47,245 bases of DNA from Bifiguratus adelaidae (Eukaryota > Mucoromycota > Endogonomycetes > Endogonales). Below are positions 11,297 to 22,741 of this stretch, piece after piece. Position 1 is the stretch's first letter. Each line of letters starts with the position of its first letter. The notes under the pieces are model-generated. The model searched no databases. It saw only the letters and a program-made list of their open reading frames with translations, and was not told the origin of the DNA. Location of the stretch: contig MVBO01000113.1 of assembly GCA_002261195.1 (NCBI GenBank), positions 1-47,245 on the forward strand, in the 5' to 3' direction. The translations under genes and the position numbers were made by a program.

Positions 11297-13897
11297 TTAT
11301 ACATCCATTCTCTTTCTATTCAAACAGAGCTCAATGACAAAGTTGTCTTTGCCTTCCATGGCGATACCGACTACATCTACAATCACCAATTCCTTTTCCT
11401 TGTCCCAATGAATACGAGATTGTGGAATGTCGTTACCATAAAATCGTGCGCTCAGCTCAACCATCGACTCGTACTTCAGAGATACATAAAAAGCGAGATT
11501 GGCGCTAATGGTCTGGAGGTTCACTTGCATGATAATCTTGCCTTGTGCTGGTAAATTGATGTTTGCCTCCCTGATGGGTTGGGTGCCATTGTATTTGTCA
11601 ACGAGACCAAGACAGGCAAGAGAAACCTTGATGGAAGGAGCATTGTTCCCGTCTACTGAATGCAGGACATGGTGGGACAGGGGTGCAAAGGTCACCAGTT
11701 CCCATCCTCGCTCTTCCAAAAGTACGCATTTGGCACGACGAAGCGTTGACCAGGTTGAGGCATCATTGAAAAAGTATATGGCGAAATCCTGCCCTCCGAT
11801 TATTCCAACATCATCAGGCGTAATGGCATGCAACTTGGGTATAGAGTGCAAATTGTATACCGCGAGCACACGCCAGTCGTTGTTTTGGTTGTAAAATTTG
11901 AACAAGGGCGATTCTTCGCGAGCGTCATTGAATATACATGATGGAGAAAGTCGAGGAGGATGTTCACTTCGTAACAAGAGCCATTCTCCGGATGAATTCT
12001 GCGCTACGAGCCCTCGTACAACGGTTTCATTGTGCTTGTCGGGATGATCGGTAATGTAGACTGGGCCTCCGCTAATAGCGCGGCTAGCGGCATGAAAATC
12101 CCCAAATGCATGCCGCGTTTCAAACATGTCCCAGTCCAGAATAAAGTTGGGGAACGCCGAGGTCAAGAGGGTACACATGGCGTTTGTGTAAATGTGCCAT
12201 GCATGCGACTGAGGGATGTTTGGAAAGAAGTCGTCGGTGTTTCTGGACCAATTGTTGATACCACTCAGGTCAACCGCACATTGGCGCTTACCTTAGCATG
12301 GCCTTGGGTTGATGAGGGTCACGGTCCATATGAGAAAAGACGTCAAAGAAATATCGGGGCGTCAATGCCATACAATACACGATATGATTGTCAAAATGCT
12401 TGTTCGTCGCTTTCGCCAATGCAGACTGATATAGTATCCACAATGGCGACGTTGGTTTGCCTTGCATTTCTTCATAAACTCCCCAATCAATCTTGTCCAA
12501 TGCCGCTTGATTGTCCACTTTGACCAATTCCACACCGGCGTCGTGCAGAAAGGCGTAAAAGTCCTCGTAAAATTGTTCAACACCATGAGCGGGAATTAGA
12601 CCAGTATTCGAGATGTCGATGGGATCATATTTGGCCATGTCAGAGTCCAAGGACGTTCCAGACCAATAACCCCAAAGGGTATGCCAGATACCGACTTTTT
12701 GAATGCTTGGTAAAGTTTTGCGCGCCAAAGAAATGGCATGAGCTAACCCATTAGGAAACTTTTCTGGATCTGCCTCAAAGGCGGCGAGTCTTCCGTTCTT
12801 GAGCGTCAACCATCCATCGTCAATGATCAAGTAACCAACAGGAACCTCATGCTTCTTGAGTGATTCAACGGTTTTGAGCAGATTTGCTTCGCTAATATCA
12901 AACATGAAGGCATTCCATGTGCAGTATCCCAGGCGATGCATGAAAACGGAAGAAGGAGCATCATTCTCGAGCGGCATTTGGGCTTGCAGTACATGGGTGA
13001 CAATATAGCGCATCATCTGACCAATAACTTGCTGTGGATCGACATCGTTTTCGATCAAGGCGAGAATAAAACGAGCACCGCCTTCCGGTCGGTCATAATC
13101 CGGCTTGACGTGAAAATACAAGCACCCGTCAAAGTCGCTACGGAGGTAGGTGTTGATACCGCTGGTAGTGATGGGTATGAGGATAACATATCGACCTGTG
13201 TGTAGGCGATAGAGGAGAAATTGCACGTCGGTTGCAAAGCACTCCAACACATGGTGACCAGCGACGGGAAGCAACCACGACGGCCTACAGCGAGCATGAG
13301 ATGATGAAATAAGGCTATGAAAGCATCTACTTGCGTGTTATGTCTGCGTAGTCCAGCATATTGCACAAGGCCTTTTGGCGCGCCTATCGGAATACTATAC
13401 TCCGTGCTGTTACGCGGCACATCCTGAAAATGATGTCTTATCTGCCAAAGTTTGTACTGGTTGTTATCATCAAACGCAATATTCTCTGTCAATAACTTGG
13501 TCGATGTCCCGCTGAATAGATCGTCCCATTGTACCTCGCGTAGATCCATCCGAGTGCTTTTGCGCACAAACACCTTTCCATTATCGCGTCCGCCGTCACT
13601 CAACCAGGTCCAATCCTCTTCTTGCTTACAGGTATAGCGGATCGTAAACTCGTACCATCCCGGTCCCACATCCTCCAAGCGTATAGTACCCCGATAAGCT
13701 GACAATGCGCGGCCTTTAACCCCGACAACCTCTTGCTTTTCGGTCACCGGACGTAACGGAATACCTCCCCACTCGCGCCGTTTATTCAAATTATTCCACA
13801 CTTCAACGTGACAGGCATGCTCCCCGAAGACCTGGAAGTTCACCTCGTCCCCCGAGTCCCACCAAGTCACCGAACGTAGCGGCGGCAAGCAAAACAT
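11297..13897 (-). CDS. GH36-family glycosidase, raffinose synthase (SIP1)-like
   Basis: Exons 13897-13335, 13284-12292 and 12242-11297 give 833 residues. An N-terminal beta-rich domain (about 1-290) precedes the TIM barrel. Recognisable blocks are LGYCTWNAF (about 305), YLIIDDGW (about 335), the nucleophile segment KVDNQA (about 446) and the acid/base segment [14 protein letters not shown] (about 519). A C-terminal beta domain follows. This set defines the raffinose-synthase / alkaline alpha-galactosidase branch of GH36, and it is a retaining enzyme by family. In plants these proteins hydrolyse or transfer alpha-galactose; in fungi the substrate is usually unknown, so alpha-galactosidase-like activity is the cautious call. 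No signal peptide is seen, so the enzyme is probably cytosolic. Intron 1 (13285-13334) keeps the frame only with a GC donor. The start is 89 bp from the divergent aminoacylase gene. Confidence 0.88.
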
Positions 13898-13986
13898 GTA
13901 TCACCGAGGCGCGGGAAGCATCGCGCCTGCTGTTTTGGGAAAATCGGGCGATCAGGGTTTGCACCCGCTCTTTTTCTGTTTATAGC

Positions 13987-15528
13987 ATGACCGAACACCC
14001 AGCCGTTAGCCGATTCAGAGAGTACCTTCGTATCAAGACGGTCCAGCCGAACCCAGACTATGAGGGCTGTACGGCATTCTTGAAACGTCAAGCGGAAGAG
14101 ATTGGTTTAGGCTTCAAAGTGGTAGAATGTGCACCGGGGAAGCCCAACGTTATTTTGACGTGGGAAGGCGCGGACGCTAGCTTGCCTACCTTGCTTCTCA
14201 ACAGTCATACCGATGTTGTGCCTGTTTTTCCGGAGCAATGGACCTATGATCCGTTCGAGGCCAAGAAGACGGAGAATGGGGATATCTATGCTCGAGGCGC
14301 CCAGGATATGAAATGCGTTGGCTCTAGGTGAGTGCTGTGGCAGCAAAGGCATGTCCTGTGGGATACCTTGATTAATGTTGTGATTGTTCCTACGTAGCTA
14401 TCTGGAAGCTATTCGCCAGCTTAAAGCGAATGGCTTCAAACCTTTGCGGACAATTCACTTGTCGTTTGTTGCTGGTGAGCGCTCGCGCCATGTCCGATAA
14501 GTTACGGTGTTGCAAGTCTAAATAATTCGCTTTCACAGAGGAAGAGGTGGCCGGTCAGCTTGGTATGAAGCTGCTCTGCGAGACGGACGACTTTAAGGCT
14601 CTCAATGTTGGGTTCGCATTGGATGAGGGAATTGCTTGTCCGCACAAGGCACTCAAAGTATTCTACGGTGAACGCGCTCCTTGGTGGGTCAAGATTACCG
14701 CCAAAGGACCGGTTGGACACGGTAGTCAATTCATTCAGGATGTGGCTACCATCAAGCTAGTAAGCCTTAAAGCCTCAATATTGAGACGATTCCTCAACTG
14801 ACATTGTTCACAGGTCAAAGTGTTGCGAAAGTTTATCGAGTTCCGTGAAGAGCAAGAGAAGCAATTGGAGATTGGCGTACATGACGACGGCCGAGCTTTC
14901 ACTCTTGGTGATGTTACCACCGTCAATTTGACGATGCTCGAGGTACAAATCTTGCAGGCAATTACGCTTTGGGACTGACCAGAGAGACTTAGGCCGGTGT
15001 GCAATACAATGTTGTACCAAACGAAGCGTCTGCTGGATTAGACATTCGAGTATCCCCCAGTTTTGATCTTAAAGAGTTTGAGCAACGCATTAGAGGATGG
15101 GTCGCACAAGAGAAAGAGTAAGTCAATCGACGACCCGTGATCAATTATCTCAACGCTGTTTAGTGTCCACTTGGAGTTTATCGCGTATTTCGGTGACAAC
15201 TCGACCACGAATTTGACCGATGACAATGTCTGGTGGAGGGTGGTCAAAGAAACGGCAAACAAACAGTAAGTATATAAGTATGGATCTCTTCGAGTTCCAC
15301 ATCTCATTGCCCTCCGCTAGCTCCCTGCCCTTGGAACCAGAGATCTTCCCTGCGGCCACCGATTCTCGCTTCCTCCGAGCGCAAGGCATTCCAGCTCTCG
15401 GTATCTCCTACCTCAAGAACATACCTGTGCTCCTCCATGACCATGACGAGAGACTGAATGAGAATGAGTTTATAGAAGGCATTGGATTCTATGTAGATCT
15501 CATTGAGCGTCTCTCTATGCTTCAGTAG
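13987..15528 (+). CDS. ACY1: Aminoacylase-1 (N-acyl-L-amino-acid amidohydrolase, M20 family)
   Basis: Seven exons: 13987-14327, 14398-14474, 14539-14759, 14814-14942, 14993-15117, 15164-15265 and 15321-15528, giving 400 residues, the usual length. It hydrolyses N-acetylated amino acids in the cytosol. Metal and catalytic residues are visible in order: His and Asp in NSHTDVVPV (about 77), Asp in GAQDMKCVG (about 108), the Glu pair in FVAEEEVAG (about 142), Glu or Asp in [10 protein letters not shown] (about 170), and the C-terminal His in [15 protein letters not shown] (about 375). The dimerisation lid domain lies between about 185 and 305. The start ATG follows directly on the divergent promoter shared with the GH36 gene. 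All introns are 49-70 nt with GT-AG ends. No signal peptide is present. Confidence 0.95.
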
Positions 15529-15603
15529 ACACCATATCTCAGATCTAAAGACAATGGATACGATAAACACAAATTGACCGCTTGATTATTCCCTCATTTC
15601 ACC

Positions 15604-16024
15604 ATGCCTCGCACAGTCGCTGCACTGACAGGCATATTGGCCTCCGCTGCTCTCGTCTACCAGTTTAGACATGACATTGACACAAACACGGACAAGATTC
15701 GCAGTAAACTAGGGTCCATTCGAGGAAATCTGGACGGTGTAGCGAAAGGATCACCCACAGTAAGTGTTGTGGATCGATAAGGGTCTGTGGTTCTCATGGT
15801 GTTCTTAGTCCGCCTACACTGCGCCTCAACAATACACTCCCGCTATACCCCACATTACCCAAACAACGACTTACATCTCAGACCGATTGGTGCCTGAAGT
15901 CAAGAGTACATGGAACGATCACGTCATGGCTGCTGCTCGGAGCTTGAACAGATTGAACCTATGGGAGGACGCTAGTCGTTTGTGGAACGAAAAGATCCTT
16001 GGCAATGCATCACCCAAGCACTAG
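15604..16024 (+). CDS. Probable MICOS complex subunit MIC12-like protein
   Basis: Two exons, 15604-15759 and 15809-16024, give 123 residues. The N-terminus TVAALTGILASAALVYQF is a single membrane segment. It is followed by a short polar helix (DKIRSKLGSIRGNL), a Pro/Thr-rich linker, and a C-terminal helix with VKSTWNDHVMAAARSLN and LWEDASRLWNEK. This layout (one N-terminal inner-membrane helix, then an amphipathic tail with an SxWNxxV-type motif) resembles fungal Mic12/Aim5 and animal QIL1, small MICOS subunits at cristae junctions. The match rests on layout and a short motif only, so another small mitochondrial membrane protein remains possible. It lies 75 bp after the aminoacylase stop on the same strand and ends 38 bp from the stop of the convergent lectin gene. 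Confidence 0.6.
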
Positions 16025-16062
16025 TCGCATTCACAATATATGAGCTTTTTGATATCTACATG

Positions 16063-17259
16063 TTAAAAGTGTTTTCTCGAATCTTGGTTGCCTTGGATGA
16101 CGCGATAGACCAGGATAGCGACAACGGCAATAGATCCGATGGCCAGGAGCTTAAGATACCATACAAACCAGCGCCACAAACCAGAAGATTGCTTGTTCTG
16201 TTTGCCTGGATATTTGGGATCAGGTTTACCGGGTGGTGCAGCGCGCACAGGTGGAGAAAGGAACGTTTCGATGGAGATGATGTCGTGAACTTCCGACACA
16301 TCACCCGTCAGAGCTGTCAAACCTAGGTATCGCGTAGCTGGCAACTGGACACTGGAACCATGGATGATAAAGCATTCTTGCCAATCTCCCTTTTCCATGC
16401 CTCCTTTCAGAGATGGAGCAATTTCAAGCTTGAGCATGGGCGATGGATTGGCATCATAGGTTAAGCGCACTGTCGTCGGAACATCAGATTCTTCACTTGA
16501 GCGAAAGTCAATCTAGGGTAGATGCGTTTAGACGTGTCTACGCTGAATCTAGTCAAGGCTTACCGAACAACCTCCTAGTTCCTGAGTCTTGCCGTCAAGG
16601 TCATTGTCATAGCGTGTCTTGCCGTCTCCCATCATAGCAAGCACGTAGGGAAATCGACTGGCCTATTGTCCCTATCAATCTCTGTCTAGGCGTCTTATCA
16701 TAGCACTTACTTTGCGACGGTTATTGGCGTAGGTATCGAAAAAAATACCCAATCCTTCAAAGAGATCCTGTCCACCAAAAACAGGTCCCACATTGGCACG
16801 CTCCTTGGTGAGCCAAAGGGCCAAACCATCTCCATACAAGTTTGACGAGGCAGAGTTTATGCGAAAGCTGACCATGATTGTGAAGGCTTGAGAGGTGAGA
16901 GGCTACTCATCATGAGTCCAATACTTGACGACGCGACACGATACACCTACCAGTCGGCTCCATAACCAACCGGTCTGTGACTGACGGTCATGAGTGAGAC
17001 GAATATGTTTGTTGGTATTGACAACTGCATCTGCGCCAAAATCAAACCAGCGGTTCTGAAGGTCCTGGTCTGCATACCAAAGGTTTAACGTGTGGCCAGC
17101 GTAAGAACGACAGCCTTACTGACCAATATAAGGAGCGTATATAGAATGTGTTCTCAGTGGTATCCTTTCTACGTACGGCTTTGGGTCTTCCTGAGCAAGG
17201 ACATTCAATGCGCACAGCACCAGCACATGAAGCCATGCGAGCCACGATGAATGCGTCAT
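16063..17259 (-). CDS. L-type (legume-like) lectin cargo receptor, VIP36/ERGIC-53 family
   Basis: Exons 17259-17124, 17069-16947, 16886-16711, 16662-16564 and 16512-16063 give 327 residues. A signal peptide (WLAWLHVLVLCALNVLAQ) precedes the lectin domain (about 35-255). Diagnostic parts are YIDQDLQNRWFDFGADAVVN, then NKHIRLTHDR, then NLYGDGLALWLTKER with the Asp of the sugar site, and LGIFFDTYANNR with the Ca-binding Asp/Asn. One membrane helix follows (about 298-318: WYLKLLAIGSIAVVAILVY), then a short cytosolic tail ending SRKHF. The tail is basic plus aromatic, close to the export/retrieval signals of this family. The family binds high-mannose N-glycans and moves glycoproteins between ER and Golgi. 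Intron 2 (16887-16946) uses GTGTAT; the nearby GTAGGT site breaks the frame. Confidence 0.9.
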
Positions 17260-17773
17260 GGCGAAAGGATAACCTCCACGTTTGCCCCCCTAACCGATGA
17301 ATGGCACGTCAACCGCAAATCACGTGACTCGAAAGACTTTTAGCTGTTGTGCTGAAGGCGCCTTTGCCTCTGTTTGTCTGCCTTGAGGTGACGATTGAAG
17401 AGACATTGGCAATAGTAAGTGTAGGTTCAAGGGTTGTCTAAACTGCTCGGAGGCTAGAAGAGGATCTGTCTTGGGGTGACCATCATCATGTGTCACGGGC
17501 ATGGCATTGCATTCATCTGGGGTTGGACGATAGCGTACCTGTCTCACAGTTCAGCTGGAACGGGGCCTCTATGGTTCAACCTCTTGGAATGGGAATGCTA
17601 CTGCGAAGATGCATAGGGAAATAACGCGTTACGTTATTCTCAGAGTGTTGCAGAGCAGGGTTATCGATAATGGTATGGTTCAACAGCTCACCTCACATTC
17701 CTAGGGAGTATCTTACATTATCTTGTGGTCAAGTTGTAGTAGTTTGCTTCCGGACAACACGAGATATATATAA
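17260..17773. other. Intergenic region between the lectin and transportin genes
   Basis: A 514-bp divergent intergenic region. It has stop-rich frames; one 75-codon open frame on the minus strand has no recognisable product and looks accidental. It should hold both promoters. An AT-rich stretch, GAGATATATATAAATGGCG, sits immediately before the transportin ATG at 17774. I see no repeat, tRNA or transposon remnant. Confidence 0.6.
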
Positions 17774-20700
17774 ATGGCGTGGCAACCTCAACCGGAAGGC
17801 TTGAAAGAGCTTTTAACTCTGCTTGAGGACGCCGTCAAGGCAACCAACAATGAATATCAGCAAATGGTGCAAGAGGTACGAAATATCATGCGCAATAGAT
17901 TTGACGAGAGACTGAAAACGGTTTTCCGCACCTCTTGTAGAAACTGGACTCGTTCCACAAGATACCAGACTACAACTCGTATCTTGCATACATCTTGACA
18001 CAGCAAACTGATCAGCAACCCGCCACACGGATGATTGCTGGTTTGCTGCTGAAAAACAATATTCGCATGCGCTTGCCAGAGATACCGGCTCCAGTGCTCG
18101 AATATGTGAAGACGTCCATGTTGACGTCTCTTGGTGAACCAGATCAAAATGTTCGGGCTACGATTGGTACTGTTATCTCGACGATTGTCTCCCGAGGAGG
18201 CGTTGCAGCCTGGCCTCAGGTTTTACCTGCATTGACAGAATGTCTAGACAACCCGAATGAAGCTGTTGTCGAGGTACGCCTTCATGCCCAACAAGGAGCG
18301 GTAGTTTGTGCTAAATAGCTACTCTTAGGGTGCTTTTGGAGCTCTATCCAAAATCTGCGAAGATTCTTCACGTGAACTCGATCAAGACATTGAAGGTGTT
18401 CGCCCTCTCAACTTTATGATCCCAAAATTTATTCAGTTTTGCGACTCGCCTTCCAACAAAATTAGAGTTTACGCGCTGTCTTGCATCAATCAATTCATCC
18501 TCTTGCGCTCGGTCAGCTTGATGGTAAATATCGACGCATTCGTGAACGCTCTGTTCGCGCGTGCAACGGATCAGCACGAAGACGTGCGACGACATGTCTG
18601 CCAAGCTCTTGTTATGCTTCTTGAAGTGCGCGCTGATAAGCTGCTCCCTCAAATGAACAATGTCGTCGAGTACATGCTATACTCCACGCAAGATGACGAC
18701 GAGAGGGTAGCACTTGAAGCTTGCGAATTCTGGTTGGCTTTCGCTGAGCAGGATGAATTGCACGACGCCTTGTTGCCTTTCCTTCCAAGGATCATTCCGG
18801 TTCTTTTGAAGGGCATGGTCTACTCGGATATTGACATTATGACTCTGGGAGGCGATGAGGATGATGCGGCAGTTCCCGACAGTGACCAAGACATCAAACC
18901 TCGCCATCATCGCGCCAAGACCGTCTCTCACGAGCGCACTGAAGCCGATGGTGCCCAAGGGCAAGCTCAGCCGAAAGCAGCGGATGACGACGAGGATGAA
19001 GGCGAAGATGATTACGATGATGACGATGATGACGATGATCTCTACTCTGAATGGAACCTTCGAAAATGCTCGGCAGCTGCTCTTGACGTGTTGGCGACCG
19101 TCTTTACCGATCGACTGTTGGAGATTTTGTTGCCCCACTTGAAAGATCAACTCTGGTCTCAAGACTGGAAAACTCGAGAAGCGGGTATTTTGGCTCTGGG
19201 TGCCGTGGCGGAAGGCTGCATGAAGGGTATCGAGCCTCATTTACCTACTCTTATTCCGTTCCTGATGCAAAACCTAAAGGATAGCAAGCCTCTTGTTCGC
19301 TCCATCACTTGCTGGACTCTTGGTCGTTATTCTAGATGGTGTGTTGAGCAGAGCGCCACGCCAGAACGTCGGAAATCGTATTTTGAGCCGCTCATGGAAG
19401 GCTTGCTCGCCATGGTGCTCGACAACAATAAGAGAGTCCAAGAAGCTGGATGTTCAGCCTTTGCCACTTTCGAAGAAGAGGCCGAACTGACGCTTGTCCC
19501 CTATTTGCAACCTATTCTTGGGCATCTTAACCAAGCCTTCGCCAAATACCAGCACAAGAATTTGCTTATACTATACGATGCTGTCGGTACACTTGCTGAC
19601 AGCGTTGGCAACGCTCTCAATCAACCTGAGCTCATCAAGATTCTTATGCCGCCTTTGATCGCCAAATGGGATGCTCTACCTGATGACGACACGGATTTGT
19701 TCCCCTTGCTAGAGGTAAGATGCTCATTTTTCAGGGAAAAGGCGTCTTATTGACCAATTCCACTAGTGTTTGTCCTCTGTAACGTCTGCTCTTGGACAAG
19801 GCTTCGTTCCTTTTGCGGCTCCCGTATTCTCGCGGTGCGTCAAGTTGGTGCACAATACCCTGGTGGCCGCACGCATGCATGCGGAAAACAATACTTTGGA
19901 CATACCCGACAAGGATTTCATGATTGTATCCTTGGATCTATTATCAGGCTTGGTACAAGGGCTAGGTCCGAGTAGCGAGAGCCTCATTGCAAGCTCACAA
20001 CCTCCTCTCGTACCTTTGCTTTTAGCGTCCATGACAGTAAGTACCACTGTCCTCCTATTGCGCACATGTTGCTGACTTTGCCTCTCTTAGGATCCCGTAC
20101 CCGAAGTGCGCCAGTCCACGTTTGCTCTCTTTGGTGACATGACGATTTCCTGCTTTGGACACGTCAAGCCATGTCTTCCACAATTACTACCAGAGTTGTT
20201 GAACCAAATCGAACCTCAAGCTGAACACGTTAGCGTTTGCAATAACGCAGCATGGACAGCTGGTGAGATCGCCTTGCAATGGGGTGCTGAGATACAGCCT
20301 TGGGTACAGCCATTCCTACAACGCCTCATTCCCCTACTCAATAATGAACACACACCGAGGACGTTGGCGGAGAACGCAGCCATCACCATTGGAAGGCTCG
20401 GTCTTGTATGCCCCGATGTCGTGGCACCTCACCTGGAGCATTTCGTAGAGATGTGGTGCAAGAGTCTACGAACCATAAGGGATAATGAGGAAAAGGCGAG
20501 CGCCTTCAAGGGACTGTGTGAGATGGTCGGCCGAAATCCACAAGGCGCGGTGAAAAGCTTCTTTTGGTTCTGCGATGCCATTGCCCAATGGCAACAACCT
20601 GACGCGCAACTTAATGAGATCTTTGGCAATGTAAGTCTCTTCACGTTAACATTGAACTGTGATTAACCCTCTTTTTTCTAGGTGCTCACCGCATACAAGA

Positions 20701-20786
20701 ACATGTTTGGTCCCAATTGGGAGTCAGCCACCAGCAGTTTCCCTCCTCCTCTACGCACTATTCTGCATGAACGTTACGGCGTCTAG
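17774..20786 (+). CDS. KAP104: Transportin / karyopherin beta-2 nuclear import receptor
   Basis: Six exons: 17774-17875, 17941-18273, 18329-19714, 19767-20036, 20091-20630 and 20682-20786, giving 911 residues against about 890-920 for the family. It begins [13 protein letters not shown], almost the animal transportin-1 start. HEAT repeats run throughout. The long acidic loop of HEAT repeat 8 is evident as a run of about 20 Asp/Glu residues (about 360-385; nt 18980-19047), followed by the highly conserved [17 protein letters not shown] and [16 protein letters not shown]. The C-terminus [11 protein letters not shown] is also typical. The protein imports PY-NLS cargoes such as mRNA-binding proteins, and the acidic loop triggers release on RanGTP binding; both are family knowledge. 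The tandem GAT/GAC/GAA codons of the loop form a purine-rich, low-complexity tract but keep the frame. Confidence 0.96.
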
Positions 20787-20979
20787 ACCTCCGATTGATT
20801 CGGCCATTTACCCCCTTCTTTCCAGTATACTTGGACCCTTTTTTCTCAAGATTAGCTTTTCACCAAGTATACATTAGACATTTTCCTAGTCGTTTTTCAT
20901 TGTAGCTTTTTCTCCGCTCCCAAAAGGCATTGTTCTCGTTTCTTTTCATAAACGCGTGCTTTTTATATCTCTTTTAGAT

Positions 20980-22189
20980 GGTAAGCGATGGGGTAAAGAG
21001 CATGTGTGAGTGCTTAAATGATCTGTAGCCAACACAATATATATCCAGCGTCGTGCAGACGGACGGTAGGTGTCTTTGCTTCTATCGCATGGACTCGAGC
21101 TCACTCGACATTAAGCTCATTCCGATGCCATTTGGTCTATCGCGTGGTCAAAGAGTACCGATTGGGTCATTACAGGCTCAGCAGACGCGACTGTTCGGTG
21201 CTGGTAGGTGGATAGGCTCCATATACGCGTTCTGATGGTTTTTAGGGATGGAGCGACCGGTGAACCGACGCATGTGCTCACAGATCACAAAATGGGAGTC
21301 ATCTCGGTGGACGTGGACCGACAAGGCACAAGTAAGAGAAACTTGCGGGTTTGACGACTATACTCATGATTGTAGCTCTTGCGACCAGCTCCATTGATGC
21401 TCAAATCCACGTGTATGATCTCACCAATGAGCCGACATTGAAACAGACGGTGAATAGTGTACCGACCGAAGCTTGGACGATCAAGCTTAGTCCAGAGGGT
21501 GATTTGGTCGCGTCTGGAGCGCACAATGGCAATCTGAACCTGTATAGCGTGGCTTCCGGAGAGAAGGTTCAGAGCTTGGCCACACGGAAACGGTTCCTGA
21601 TGAGTGTTGCCTATGTAAGTGATCCCAAGGTAATGAGGATGGATATTGAAGTTTGGATGCAGAGCCATGATGGACATTATGTGGCCGGCGGTGCCGACAA
21701 TGGAACCATTTACATCTTCAACACCGAGACTGGACAACTCGTCCATACCATGTCAGGTAAGTCTTCGTATTTTTGGCTTACCTTTGCGATCCGATCGCTC
21801 ACAGGCGCCATGGCCTAGGACATGCCTTGCCAACACGCGCCCTCGTCTTTTCCCCGGATTCCAAAACACTCATATCAGGATCTGACGATAAACGTATACA
21901 CATTCATGATATCCAGCATGGCAATATCGCTGCTAGTCTCTCTGGTCATGCTTCCTGGGTCCTCTCTGTAGATACGCCAAGGGAAGCCTCAGGTCTTGCC
22001 ATCAACCAAATTGCTAGCGGCTCAAGCGACAAGAAATGTAAAATATGGGATCTCGGCATGCGTACGTGTCTAGAGACGATGGATGCTCATGAAGATCAGG
22101 TGTGGGCTGTGGCCTATAATCCAAACGGCACCAAAATTGTCACTGCATCGGATGACAAGAGTCTTCGATGGTATTCCAGTGGCGCCTAA
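20980..22189 (+). CDS. SKI8: Ski8/WDR61-type WD40 protein
   Basis: Seven coding exons: 20980-20982, 21029-21065, 21116-21203, 21246-21331, 21376-21614, 21663-21756 and 21819-22189, giving 305 residues. The first coding exon is just the ATG; joining it to exon 2 gives MPTQYISSVVQTDAHSDAIW, which matches the expected Ski8 N-terminus with the AHxDxIW segment of blade 1. Seven WD repeats follow; visible pieces include WVITGSADATVRCW, GDLVASGAHNGNLNLY, YVAGGADNGTIYIF, KTLISGSDDKRIHIHD, IASGSSDKKCKIWD and IVTASDDKSLRWY, the last closing the propeller. Ski8 is part of the cytoplasmic Ski2-Ski3-Ski8 helicase complex feeding the exosome. Homologs also serve in the Paf1 complex or in meiotic break formation. 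All introns are about 45-62 nt with GT-AG ends. Confidence 0.9.
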
Positions 22190-22614
22190 ATGTATATCTG
22201 ATGCGAATAAAAGGTGGAGCCATTACGCGCGCGCCGCTATCTCTATTTCCATTTTGCATAGAAATTTTGCACAATGCAGGCATTCTGGCGTCACTGTGGA
22301 CTCTTGGTCTCGCATGTCTTTGTGTCCTTGTTGCATCATCCAAAGTGATGACGATCTGTAAAGGTTGTCTTGCAAATCGTTGAGATAGGCCTACTCTTGT
22401 GAGATGTTTGATGCAAAAAGTGATTTCTGGGAGAATTGAAGAAACGTTCCATGACATGACATGGCAAGCCATCCTTGTCACTCTTACATACATACACTTC
22501 AATCTTCGTCCAACCTCACACTTCTCACTTCATCCAAATGTCTCGAGCGAAAAATTGGCTTCGATTGACTCAACCGCAATTTTCCTTCTGTTCTTCCGAT
22601 ACCCATGCTGTAGC
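22190..22614. other. Intergenic region and FZO1 5' leader
   Basis: A 425-bp stretch holding the SKI8 3' end and the FZO1 promoter and leader. The frame of FZO1 is open upstream of its ATG and contains other in-frame ATGs, but the translation shows no relation to mitofusin N-termini. A separate upstream ATG at 22538 opens an overlapping frame. No repeat or RNA gene is evident. Confidence 0.55.
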
Positions 22615-22741
22615 ATGTCCTACTTTCCCAACAGTAAAAAGAGCACAGGGTCATCCTTTACTCAGAACGGTCCACGTCGCTTCTCGTTGGATGCACAGCC
22701 GTCATTATCACCACCGCCATTTCGTCCTGCTCATGGACTAG
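22538..22741 (+). CDS. Possible overlapping upstream ORF of FZO1
   Basis: An ATG with A at -3 lies 77 nt before the FZO1 ATG in a different frame. It stays open for 67 codons and stops 127 nt inside the FZO1 coding region. The product is Arg/His-rich and matches nothing I know. If the transcript starts upstream, this ORF would be met first by scanning ribosomes and could limit FZO1 translation. It may equally be outside the mature transcript. Confidence 0.25.
   Translation: MSRAKNWLRLTQPQFSFCSSDTHAVACPTFPTVKRAQGHPLLRTVHVASRWMHSRHYHHRHFVLLMD

Noticed and set aside
12032..12523. 163-codon plus-strand ORF
   Set aside because: Antisense to the GH36 catalytic exons and spanning their intron; no recognisable product.
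17320..17547. 75-codon minus-strand ORF in the lectin/transportin gap
   Set aside because: No domain, no splice partner, and located in a divergent promoter region.
18677..19240. 187-codon minus-strand open frame
   Set aside because: Antisense to the transportin acidic-loop exon; the poly-Ile/Val run is a mirror of the Asp/Glu codons.
22399..22614. In-frame upstream extension of FZO1
   Set aside because: Open by chance; the translated sequence does not look like a mitofusin N-terminus, and MSYFPNSKKS is a plausible start.
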